Below are positions 49,795-56,958 of a stretch of 64,000 nt of DNA, in pieces. A program made the translations under genes and the position numbers. The notes beneath the pieces are model-generated. The model did not search any database. It was not told the origin of the DNA and saw only the letters and a program-made list of their open reading frames with translations. Where the stretch lies: positions 178,477 to 242,476 of the forward strand of contig DASSJF010000082.1 in assembly GCA_035691305.1 (NCBI GenBank), read 5' to 3'. Position 1 is the stretch's first letter. Every line of letters begins with the position of its first letter. This DNA comes from a bacterium (lineage in GTDB: Bacteria; Sysuimicrobiota; Sysuimicrobiia; Sysuimicrobiales; Segetimicrobiaceae).

Positions 49795-51011
49795 ATCACA
49801 CCCTGTTCGTGGAGCTTGGCGATGTCATCCTCGCGCAGCTCGAGCAACTCGGTGTACACGTCGCGGTTGTGCTGGCCGAGCAGCGGTGCCGCGGTCACGC
49901 CGACGTGTGACTGCTCCATCTTGACCGGCCACCCCGGCATCTTCAGCGTCCCGCGCGTCGGATGGTCCACCGTTACGATCGCCTCCCGGCGATTGAGGTG
50001 GTCGTCTTGTGTGAGTTCGAGCGTATCGAACGTCGCCCCGGCCGGGACACCCGCCCGCCCGAGTCGCTCCATCGCCTCCCGCTTCGTGTACCGTCGCGTC
50101 CACGCCGAGATCGCCTCGTCGATCGGCGCCGCGTTGGCGGCGCGCTGCACCGGGTTCACGAACCGCGGGTCGCCCTTGAGGTCCGGTCGGCCGATCACGT
50201 CCAGCAGGCGTTCCCACTGGTGGTTGCCGGCGCGCGTGGTGTAGATGAAGACGTAGTCGTTCGACCCGCCGGGACGGCAGGGGTAGATGCCGCTCGGCGC
50301 CGTCATGCCCAGCTGGCTCTGATTGCCCCAACGCTCCGCGGCGTGACCGGTGAGCAGCTGGCGCGCGAACGAGATGCGGCAGTAGTTGATCACCGCTTCC
50401 TGCATCGCGACCTCGACGCGCTGGCCCGTGCCCGTCCGCCCGCGCTGCACCAGGGCGGCGAGGATGCCGATCGCCAGATGCAGCCCCGCGCCGGTGTCGC
50501 CGATCGTCGGGCCCGGCTTTACCGGAGGATCGTGCGGCAGGCCCGTCAGGCTCATCGCGCCGCCGGCCGCCTGCGCGATCATGTCGAACGCCGGAAAGTT
50601 GCCGAAGGGGCCGTCGGGCGCGAAGCCCTTGACCTGCGCGTAGATAAGGCGCGGGTTGAGCCGCCGAACGGCGTCGTAGCCGAAGCCCAACCGCTCGATG
50701 ATGCCGGGGGCGAAGTTTTCCACGAAGACGTCGGCCTGCTCGATCAAGCGGGCGAGCAGCCGGCCGCCTTCGGGGTGCTTCAGGTTGAGCGTGATCGATC
50801 GCTTGTTGGCGTTGAGCAGCAGAAAATAGTACGAATCAAGGCCGGGGACGTCGGTCGAGGCGCCGCGGCCCTGTTCGCCGCGGCCCGGCGGTTCGACCTT
50901 GATCACGTCCGCGCCGAGCCAGGCGAGCGTCTCCGTGCAGGAGGTGCCCGCCTCGAACTGGGTAAGATCGACGACCCGAACGCCGCTTAGCGCGGCTGCC
51001 GCGTCACTCAT
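49791..51011 (-). CDS. CaiB/BaiF family III CoA transferase (formyl-CoA transferase-like)
   Basis: A 406-residue CoA transferase with the catalytic Asp D172 in TIGDTGAGLHLA, at the position of Asp169 in formyl-CoA:oxalate CoA transferase. The N-terminus VRVVDLTQFEAGTSCTETLAWLGADVIKVEPP is typical. I chose ATG 51011 (MSDAAAALSG); the open frame continues upstream only as shadow of the divergent response regulator gene. It is coupled to the ThDP enzyme. Together they could activate and decarboxylate a dicarboxylic or 2-hydroxy acid. Confidence 0.88.
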   Translation of the reverse strand: MSDAAAALSGVRVVDLTQFEAGTSCTETLAWLGADVIKVEPPGRGEQGRGASTDVPGLDSYYFLLLNANKRSITLNLKHPEGGRLLARLIEQADVFVENFAPGIIERLGFGYDAVRRLNPRLIYAQVKGFAPDGPFGNFPAFDMIAQAAGGAMSLTGLPHDPPVKPGPTIGDTGAGLHLAIGILAALVQRGRTGTGQRVEVAMQEAVINYCRISFARQLLTGHAAERWGNQSQLGMTAPSGIYPCRPGGSNDYVFIYTTRAGNHQWERLLDVIGRPDLKGDPRFVNPVQRAANAAPIDEAISAWTRRYTKREAMERLGRAGVPAGATFDTLELTQDDHLNRREAIVTVDHPTRGTLKMPGWPVKMEQSHVGVTAAPLLGQHNRDVYTELLELREDDIAKLHEQGVI

Positions 51012-51167
51012 GGTCCCTGCACTTTCCACCGAGCTCGGCGGGGTCCTCTCGTCGACCGGGGGCCGCAGGCTGCGTGCGGCGCGCCCACATGGCGTCCCGC
51101 CAGAGGTCTTTCCCCGTTCCGGGAATCCGCGCGGCGGCCGGGGCGTTCGGCGCAGCAGCGAGGCAGC

Positions 51168-51803
51168 ATGGCTGATCACCTCATCCGTCTGATGCTTATT
51201 GCGGAAGATTCCGAGGCGCGGTCTGAGATTGCCGCGCGTCTGTCCGATCGCGACGATTGCGTAGTCGCCGGCGAAGCGGCGCCCCACGCCGACGTCGAGG
51301 GGCTCGCGGAGGCCGCCCGGGCGGACGTGGTCGTCTGGGATTTGGGCGAAGATGCCGATGCCTCCCTGGCGCGTCTCGCAGACGCGCAGCCCGTGCGCCT
51401 TCCGATCGTCGCGATAGCGGGCGACGAGCACGACGGGATTCGCGCGCTCGCGGCGGGCGCCGCCGGTCTGCTTCCGCCTGCCGTCGATGCCGAGCGGCTG
51501 GTCCTCACGGCGAGGGCGGTGGCCGGCGGACTCCTGGCGCTGGACCGTTCGTTCCCCGAGGCCGCGGCGGCCGCGGTGGGGGACGCCGGGGAGGAGGCGC
51601 CGGTCGAGACTCTCACCCCGCGCGAACGGGAGGTCCTGGTCTTGATGGCCGAAGGCCTCGCCAACAAGGCGGTCGCAGAGCGGCTCGGGATCACCGAGCA
51701 CACCGCCAAGTTTCACGTGCACACCATCCTCGGCAAGCTGAACACGCAGAGCCGCACGGAGGCGGTCGTCCGCGCCGCCCGGCTCGGACTCATCACGATC
51801 TGA
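51168..51803 (+). CDS. LuxR-type response regulator with degenerate receiver
   Basis: A 211-residue protein. The receiver keeps the acidic E13/D14 pair and D58 in VVVWDLGED. The conserved Thr/Ser is Ala (VAIAGDE), and the conserved Lys position falls in LLPPAVDAE, so normal phospho-switching is doubtful. The C-terminal helix-turn-helix (LTPREREVLVLMAEGLANKAVAERLGITEHT) is intact. No kinase is adjacent. It is divergent from the CoA transferase and 92 bp before the HtrA-like gene, which it may regulate. Confidence 0.85.
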   Translation: MADHLIRLMLIAEDSEARSEIAARLSDRDDCVVAGEAAPHADVEGLAEAARADVVVWDLGEDADASLARLADAQPVRLPIVAIAGDEHDGIRALAAGAAGLLPPAVDAERLVLTARAVAGGLLALDRSFPEAAAAAVGDAGEEAPVETLTPREREVLVLMAEGLANKAVAERLGITEHTAKFHVHTILGKLNTQSRTEAVVRAARLGLITI

Positions 51804-51848
51804 CCTGATCGAACGGTGGATGTGCCGCCCCGGCCCGGCCGGGTACGC

Positions 51849-51870
51849 TTCAAGTCGTAAGAGGCTTGAA
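51849..51870. promoter_or_regulatory. Inverted repeat upstream of the HtrA-like gene
   Basis: TTCAAG and CTTGAA face each other across a 10-nt spacer, 25 bp before the TTG start at 51896. The stretch is AT-richer than its surroundings, as expected of a promoter region. Centre-to-centre spacing of 16 bp could suit a dimeric regulator. Evidence is weak. Confidence 0.3.
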
Positions 51871-51895
51871 TTCTTTGCGAATGGGGTGATTCGAG

Positions 51896-52795
51896 TTGGC
51901 AGGTTCTTTGACGGCAGTATCTGACGCGCTCTCCGGCGCGGTCGACGCGGCGAGCGCCGCCGTCGTCCGCGTGTCCGGCGGCCGGCGGCCCGCGACGGGT
52001 GTCGTGTGGTCGGCGGACGGGGTGATTGTGACAACCGCCCGCGTGGCGCGGCGAGAGAGCGAGCTCACGGTTACGCTGAGCGACGGCAGCGAACTGGCGG
52101 CGACCCTGGCCGGCCGGGATCGGAGCACCGATCTCGCGGTCCTGCGGGTGCGGGCGAGTGCGCTTCCGGTGGCGCGGTGGCGGGATGCCGACGGGCTGAA
52201 GGTGGGGCAGCTGGTGCTCGCGCTGGCGCGTCCCGGACGAACCATGCGGGCCCGGCTCGGCATCTTGAGCACGGTCGGGCAGGAATGGGGCGTGCCGGGC
52301 GGCAGCCGGATCGACCGGTACATCGAGCCGGACATCGAGCCGGCGTTCGGCATCTCCGGCGGTCCGCTGATCGACGCGGAAGGGCGGGCGATCGGCGTGA
52401 ACACCGCGCGGCTGCAGCGGGGTACCGTCTTGACCATCCCGACATCCACGCTTCGCCGCGTCGTCGATACGCTGCTGGCCCACGGGCGCGTGAGACGGGG
52501 GTACTTCGGCATCGCCGCGCAAACCGTGCCCGTGCCGGCGGCCCTTGAATCGACCGTCGGCGGGCGCGCGGGGCTGCTCGTGCACGAGGTCGAGCCGGGC
52601 AGCCCGGCTGAGCGTGCGGGGATTTTGATCGGCGACCTCATCTATTCGATCGGCGGACGCCCGGTGTCCCGGCCGGACCAGCTCATGGGCCTCTTGACAG
52701 AGGACCGGATCGGGGCATCTGAGAGCGTTCGCTTTGTTCGCGCCGGCAGGCTTGAGGAAGTGCAGGTGACGATCGGCGACCGTCCGCAGCAATAG
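51896..52795 (+). CDS. HtrA/DegP-like S1C protein with PDZ domain, catalytic His missing
   Basis: A 299-residue trypsin-like protein. The family's catalytic Asp (D79 in STDLAVL) and Ser (S154 in GISGGPL) are present. The position of the catalytic His (usually TNNHVV) reads TTARVA, with R49 in its place. A PDZ domain occupies residues ~195-290 (LVHEVEPGSPAERAGILIGDLIYSIGGRPV). There is no signal peptide or membrane anchor, unlike most HtrA proteins, so it is probably cytoplasmic and non-proteolytic. TTG start with GGGGTGA at 51883-51889; no longer form with an anchor is apparent. Confidence 0.85.
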   Translation: MAGSLTAVSDALSGAVDAASAAVVRVSGGRRPATGVVWSADGVIVTTARVARRESELTVTLSDGSELAATLAGRDRSTDLAVLRVRASALPVARWRDADGLKVGQLVLALARPGRTMRARLGILSTVGQEWGVPGGSRIDRYIEPDIEPAFGISGGPLIDAEGRAIGVNTARLQRGTVLTIPTSTLRRVVDTLLAHGRVRRGYFGIAAQTVPVPAALESTVGGRAGLLVHEVEPGSPAERAGILIGDLIYSIGGRPVSRPDQLMGLLTEDRIGASESVRFVRAGRLEEVQVTIGDRPQQ

Positions 52796-52804
52796 CCGCC
52801 GCGC

Positions 52805-53260
52805 TCAGCCGCCCGGCTTGGCCACCATGACCCACACGATGACGATCGCGATGAGGATCAGCAGGATGCCGAGGGTTCTGCCGCGGGCCGCGGCCTGCTG
52901 AAACGCGGGTGACGCGGCACCGCCGGCATCGAAGGCCTCGATCCCGCGTCGAAGCGCCGGCGTATAGCCGGCCGCGGCGATGATGATGAGCAGCACCCAG
53001 AGGATCAGTCCGGTGAGGACCCAGGGCGTGCTGATCGGGATGTGCGCCATGCCGGTCATGGCAAAGCCCGACAGCAGCAGCAGGCCGTACGCCGGGTTGG
53101 CGATCCGGTTGTCGAGGATGCGGACCGTCCGCATGACGAAACCGAAGTACTGCGGCTCGCGGCCGGCGCGCGTGAACCAGAGCCCGTACGTCAGGTTCGC
53201 ACCGAGGGCCGTGATGGCCATCATGACGTGGAACCACTTCACGATCACATAGCCGGTCAT
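52805..53260 (-). CDS. DUF2269-like integral membrane protein
   Basis: A 151-residue protein with four hydrophobic helices: YVIVKWFHVMMAITALGANL, NPAYGLLLLSGFAMTG, WVLTGLILWVLLIIIAAAGY and TLGILLILIAIVIVWVMVA. The N-terminal KWFHVMMAI and the loop NRIANPAYGLLLLSG fit DUF2269 membrane proteins of unknown role. It is convergent with the HtrA-like gene (9 bp). A GGAGG site lies just upstream on the minus strand and a plausible promoter further up. Confidence 0.75.
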   Translation of the reverse strand: MTGYVIVKWFHVMMAITALGANLTYGLWFTRAGREPQYFGFVMRTVRILDNRIANPAYGLLLLSGFAMTGMAHIPISTPWVLTGLILWVLLIIIAAAGYTPALRRGIEAFDAGGAASPAFQQAAARGRTLGILLILIAIVIVWVMVAKPGG

Positions 53261-53301
53261 CCGTCACCTCCGCCGCCCGGGCTGGCGCGGAACTCAGGAT
53301 C

Positions 53302-53328
53302 ACTATAGCAGAGCGACCTGACGGCCAA
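53302..53328 (-). promoter_or_regulatory. Candidate promoter of the DUF2269-like gene
   Basis: On the minus strand, TATAGT (53302-53307) is preceded by TTGGCC (53323-53328) with a 15-bp spacer, slightly short of the ideal. It lies 42 bp upstream of the start codon at 53260 in an AT-richer pocket. The -10 is convincing and the -35 is weak. Confidence 0.4.
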
Positions 53329-53469
53329 GTGATTAGCGATGGTCGAGCGGCGCGCGCACCTCGATCGGGATTCCATCCGGACCTTCGCACCTGTGGAGGC
53401 GCAAGGCCGCGTCTGGCCCTCGTCGAACACACGGGCAATGGATAACCCCGCTATGCTGGTGGTACCCCG

Positions 53470-55305
53470 ATGATCGTCCGAGGTACCGTGCGGCCCAGCG
53501 CCTACCACGACTCCGCGGCCTTGATGCGCGTGCAGCAGGCGCTGCGCGCCTTGCCCGGCATCGAAGAGGCGGGCGCCGTCATGGCGACGCCCGCCAATCT
53601 GGAACTTCTTCGGCAGGCGGGTCTTGATCCGACGAACCTCGACGCGCCGGCCGGCCGGCCCGCCGCGGCGGCGATCGGGGCGAACGACCTCATCGTAGTG
53701 GTGCGCGGCTCGGAAGCGGCCCAAGTGGACGCGGCGGTTGCGGCTGTCGACGAGCTGCTCGCGCACCGCCCCCGCGCCGGGGCATCCGAGGGTTCGTACC
53801 TCCCACGCTCGGTGGCGACCGCCGCGCGGCTGCTCGCCGGAGCAAACCTTGCGCTCATCGCGCTGCCCGGGCGCTTCGCGGTGGGCGCGGCCCGGGAAGC
53901 GCTTCGCGCCGGCCTGCACCTCATGTTGTTCAGCGACAACGTCCCGCTCAACGACGAAGTGGCGCTCAAGCGTGACGCGGCGGCGGCCGGGCGGCTGGTG
54001 ATGGGACCGGACTGCGGGACGGTCCTGCTCGGCGGCGCCGCGCTCGGGTTCGCCAACCGGGTCCGGCGCGGCGCGGTCGGGATCGTGGGTGCCTCGGGGA
54101 CGGGCATCCAGGAAGTGGCCGCGCTCGTGCACCGCTTTGGCGGCGGGATCTCGCACGCCCTCGGCACGGGGGGACGAGATCTCTCGGCGGCGGTCGGCGG
54201 TGCCACGGCCCGCAGGGCGCTCGCGATCCTCGGTCGCGATCCGGAGACGCGCATTGTCGTCGTGGCCTCGAAGCCGCCGGCGACGCCGGTTGCCGCGGTG
54301 CTGCTCGACGACGCGGCGTCGCTCGGCAAGCCGGTGATTGTCATCTTCACCGGCGGGGAACCGGTCGCGGCTCCGCCGCGCGTCCGGCAGGTGTACACTT
54401 TGGAGGACGCCGCCCGGCTCGCCGCGGCGCCACCGGGACAAACGGCCGTTCTCGCGGACGACCGCGCGGTACTCGAGCGTATCGCGGCACGGGCCCGCGG
54501 GGGGGCGAGGACGCTCGCTCCGTCGCAGCAGTACCTGCGCGGATTGATGAGCGGCGGCACGCTGGCCGGCGAAGCGGTCGTGCTGCTCGAGCAGACGCTG
54601 CGCCCATTGTTCACCAACGTCAGCGCCGTCCGGGCCCGGCGCCACGAAGGCGCCGGGCCCAGCCGCGGCCACACCATCCTCGATCTCGGCGACGATCTGT
54701 TCACGGTGGGCCGTCTGCACCCGATGCTCGACATGACGCTCCGCGCGGCCCGCCTCAGGCAGGAGGCCGCCGATTCCGAGGCGGCGGTGCTGCTGCTCGA
54801 CGTTGTCATCGGACTCGGCGTTCATCCCGACCCTGCCGGCGCGCTCGCCCCCGTGATCGCAGCCGCGCGCGCGGCCGCTCAGGCGGCCGGGCGCAGGTTG
54901 GCCGTCGTCGCGTCCGTTTGCGGCACCGACGAGGATCCGCAGCAGCGAAGCCGGCAGGTGGCGCGCCTCGAATCGGCCGGGGTGCTCGTCGAGGAAAGCA
55001 ACGCCCGAGCCGCGCTGCTCGCCGGCGCGATCGCCGCCCGCGTTTTCGATGCGGACGCGCTGTCCGCGATGCTGACGGCCGCCGCCCGAGGGTCCGGTCC
55101 GCCCGTGGCCGCACAAGGCTCGCCCGCGGGCGGTGTCCCGGGCGCCGACGCGCTGCTGGCCGGGCCGCCGCACGTGGTGAACGTCGGGCTCAGCGTTTTC
55201 GCCGACAGCCTGCGCGATCAGGAGGTTCCGGTGATCGACGTCGACTGGCAGCCGCCCGCTTCGGGGGATTCGGAATTGCTGGATCTCTTGGAGCGGCTGA
55301 CGTGA
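53470..55305 (+). CDS. fdrA: FdrA-family protein (acyl-CoA synthetase-like; AllF-type carbamoyltransferase subunit)
   Basis: A 611-residue protein of the FdrA family, related to succinyl-CoA synthetase. The CoA-ligase-like fold is seen in VGIVGASGTGIQEVAALVHR and SHALGTGGRDLSAAVGG, followed by a second ligase-like half (HTILDLGDDLFTVGRLHPMLD). In E. coli FdrA, YlbE and YlbF (AllF, AllG, AllH) together form oxamate carbamoyltransferase, which splits oxalurate to oxamate and carbamoyl phosphate. This protein is somewhat longer than the E. coli one (~555). Its stop overlaps the GTG of the YlbE gene. Confidence 0.85.
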   Translation: MIVRGTVRPSAYHDSAALMRVQQALRALPGIEEAGAVMATPANLELLRQAGLDPTNLDAPAGRPAAAAIGANDLIVVVRGSEAAQVDAAVAAVDELLAHRPRAGASEGSYLPRSVATAARLLAGANLALIALPGRFAVGAAREALRAGLHLMLFSDNVPLNDEVALKRDAAAAGRLVMGPDCGTVLLGGAALGFANRVRRGAVGIVGASGTGIQEVAALVHRFGGGISHALGTGGRDLSAAVGGATARRALAILGRDPETRIVVVASKPPATPVAAVLLDDAASLGKPVIVIFTGGEPVAAPPRVRQVYTLEDAARLAAAPPGQTAVLADDRAVLERIAARARGGARTLAPSQQYLRGLMSGGTLAGEAVVLLEQTLRPLFTNVSAVRARRHEGAGPSRGHTILDLGDDLFTVGRLHPMLDMTLRAARLRQEAADSEAAVLLLDVVIGLGVHPDPAGALAPVIAAARAAAQAAGRRLAVVASVCGTDEDPQQRSRQVARLESAGVLVEESNARAALLAGAIAARVFDADALSAMLTAAARGSGPPVAAQGSPAGGVPGADALLAGPPHVVNVGLSVFADSLRDQEVPVIDVDWQPPASGDSELLDLLERLT

Positions 55306-56567
55306 ACACGACGGCGGCGGGAGAGTTGATCGACCGCGCCAACCGGGAAGCGATGGCACGGGTCCTCGCCGCCACCCCCGTGCTGGTCGGCGTAGCCAGG
55401 GCGCGCGACGTGATCCCCGCACTGTCGGACGATCTGCTGTTGCACGCGGGGCCGCCGATCACGTGGGAGCGGATGTCCGGACCCGTGCGCGGCGCCGTGA
55501 TCGGAGCGCTGCTCTACGAGCGGCGGGCGGAAACCGAAGGAGAGGCCGAAGCCCTCGCCGCCTCCGGGGATATCCGCTTCGAACCCTGCCACCACCACCG
55601 GGCCGTCGGGCCGATGGCCGGTATCATCTCGGCGTCGATGCCGGTCTGCATCGTGGAAAACCGGGCCGGCGGCACCCGAGCGTTTACCACATTTAATGAG
55701 GGCTACGGCAAGGTGCTGCGGTACGGAGCGTACGACCGGAGCGTGGTTGACCGCCTGCGGTGGTTCGAGCGGACGCTCGGGCCGGTCGTCGGACGGGCCC
55801 TCGAGCTGGCCGGGGGACTGGACATGAAGGCCCTGATCGCCCAGGCGCTGCAGATGGGGGACGAGGGCCACAACCGCAACAAAGCGGGGTCCGCGCTGTT
55901 GAGCCGGCTGCTCGGCCCGCACATTGTCCGCACCGGGGCGTCCGCGGACCGGCAGGCCGAAATCCTCGAGTTTCTCGCCGGCAACGACATCGCGATGCTG
56001 AACCCGGTGATGGCGGCGTGTAAGGCGACGATGGACGCCGCGCACGGCATCCCGCACAGCACGCTTGTGACCACCATGGCCAGAAACGGCACTGAGTTCG
56101 GCATTCGGGTGAGTGGGCTGGGGGAGCGGTGGTTCGTCGGGCCCGCCGCGGTGCCGCGCGGCCTCTACTTTCCGGGGTTCACCGCGGAGGACGGGAATCC
56201 GGACATGGGCGATTCGGCGATCACCGAGACGGCAGGGATCGGGGCCTTCGCGATGGCCGGGGCGCCCGCCATTGTCACGTTCGTCGGGGGGACCGTCCAG
56301 GACGCGGTCAACTCGACGCTCGAAATGTACGAGATCACGCTCGTCGAGCACGACGCATATCGCATTCCCGCGCTCGATTTCCGTGGCACGCCGGCCGGCG
56401 TCGACGTCCGGAAGGTCATCCGCACCGGCATCCTGCCGCGGATCAACACCGGTATCGCGCACCGCAAGGCCGGCATCGGCCAGGTCGGCGCCGGACTCGT
56501 TCATCCCCCGCGAATCTGTTTTGAGGCGGCGCTGCGGGCCATGGCAGAGAACAGCTCAAAAGCCTAG
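55302..56567 (+). CDS. YlbE-family (DUF1116) protein; AllG-type carbamoyltransferase subunit
   Basis: A 421-residue DUF1116 protein, almost the length of E. coli YlbE. Conserved stretches are FEPCHHHRAVGPMAGIISASMPV, QALQMGDEGHNRNKAGSALL, MARNGTEFGIRVSGLGERWF and DMGDSAITETAGIGAFAMA. It is translationally coupled to FdrA by a GTGA overlap. The third subunit, YlbF/AllH (DUF2877), and a carbamate kinase are absent from the window. Either they are elsewhere or this complex works without AllH. Confidence 0.87.
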   Translation: MNTTAAGELIDRANREAMARVLAATPVLVGVARARDVIPALSDDLLLHAGPPITWERMSGPVRGAVIGALLYERRAETEGEAEALAASGDIRFEPCHHHRAVGPMAGIISASMPVCIVENRAGGTRAFTTFNEGYGKVLRYGAYDRSVVDRLRWFERTLGPVVGRALELAGGLDMKALIAQALQMGDEGHNRNKAGSALLSRLLGPHIVRTGASADRQAEILEFLAGNDIAMLNPVMAACKATMDAAHGIPHSTLVTTMARNGTEFGIRVSGLGERWFVGPAAVPRGLYFPGFTAEDGNPDMGDSAITETAGIGAFAMAGAPAIVTFVGGTVQDAVNSTLEMYEITLVEHDAYRIPALDFRGTPAGVDVRKVIRTGILPRINTGIAHRKAGIGQVGAGLVHPPRICFEAALRAMAENSSKA

Positions 56568-56958
56568 TTGATCGCGTTGCTTTGTGGATGTGATCATCCC
56601 GGTCGCAGAGGCGCGGGTCTTCCAATCTGTTAGAGCGCTTTGCCCAGGGCGAAGGCATATCTCGACAGACCATTTTGCTTCCGGATTGGGCCGACCCGGT
56701 GTTAAGGTGCCACCAAGGTTCCATCGATTTGTCTAAGACTACCGGTCGAAGGGTATGACGCACGATTGTGGGCCAGGCGAGGCGCGGTCCGACGGAAGCC
56801 CGACACCGGGTCCATTCTCACCCTGCAAACGCGTGACGCCGTGCCTCGTTCGGCGTGTCGTCTACGCCGCGCGAACATTGCGTACTCGGCTTATGCCGTT
56901 GAGTAATGCCGCCGGCGCGCCCGCGCGGAAGGACGGCAGGCCAGGCGGGATACGGTCC
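56568..56958. other. 391-bp noncoding gap before the HD-GYP gene
   Basis: The open frame of the downstream gene extends back to ATG 56755. The residues before 56959 are low-complexity and unlike a MASE1 N-terminus, so I treat it as noncoding. The region is somewhat AT-richer than its neighbours. I found no clear terminator after the YlbE gene and no convincing -35/-10 pair or RNA gene. Confidence 0.5.

Noticed and set aside
56675..56705. Promoter TTGCTT ... TGTTAA upstream of the HD-GYP gene
   Set aside because: The spacer is 19 bp and both boxes are weak. It also lies more than 250 bp from the chosen start.
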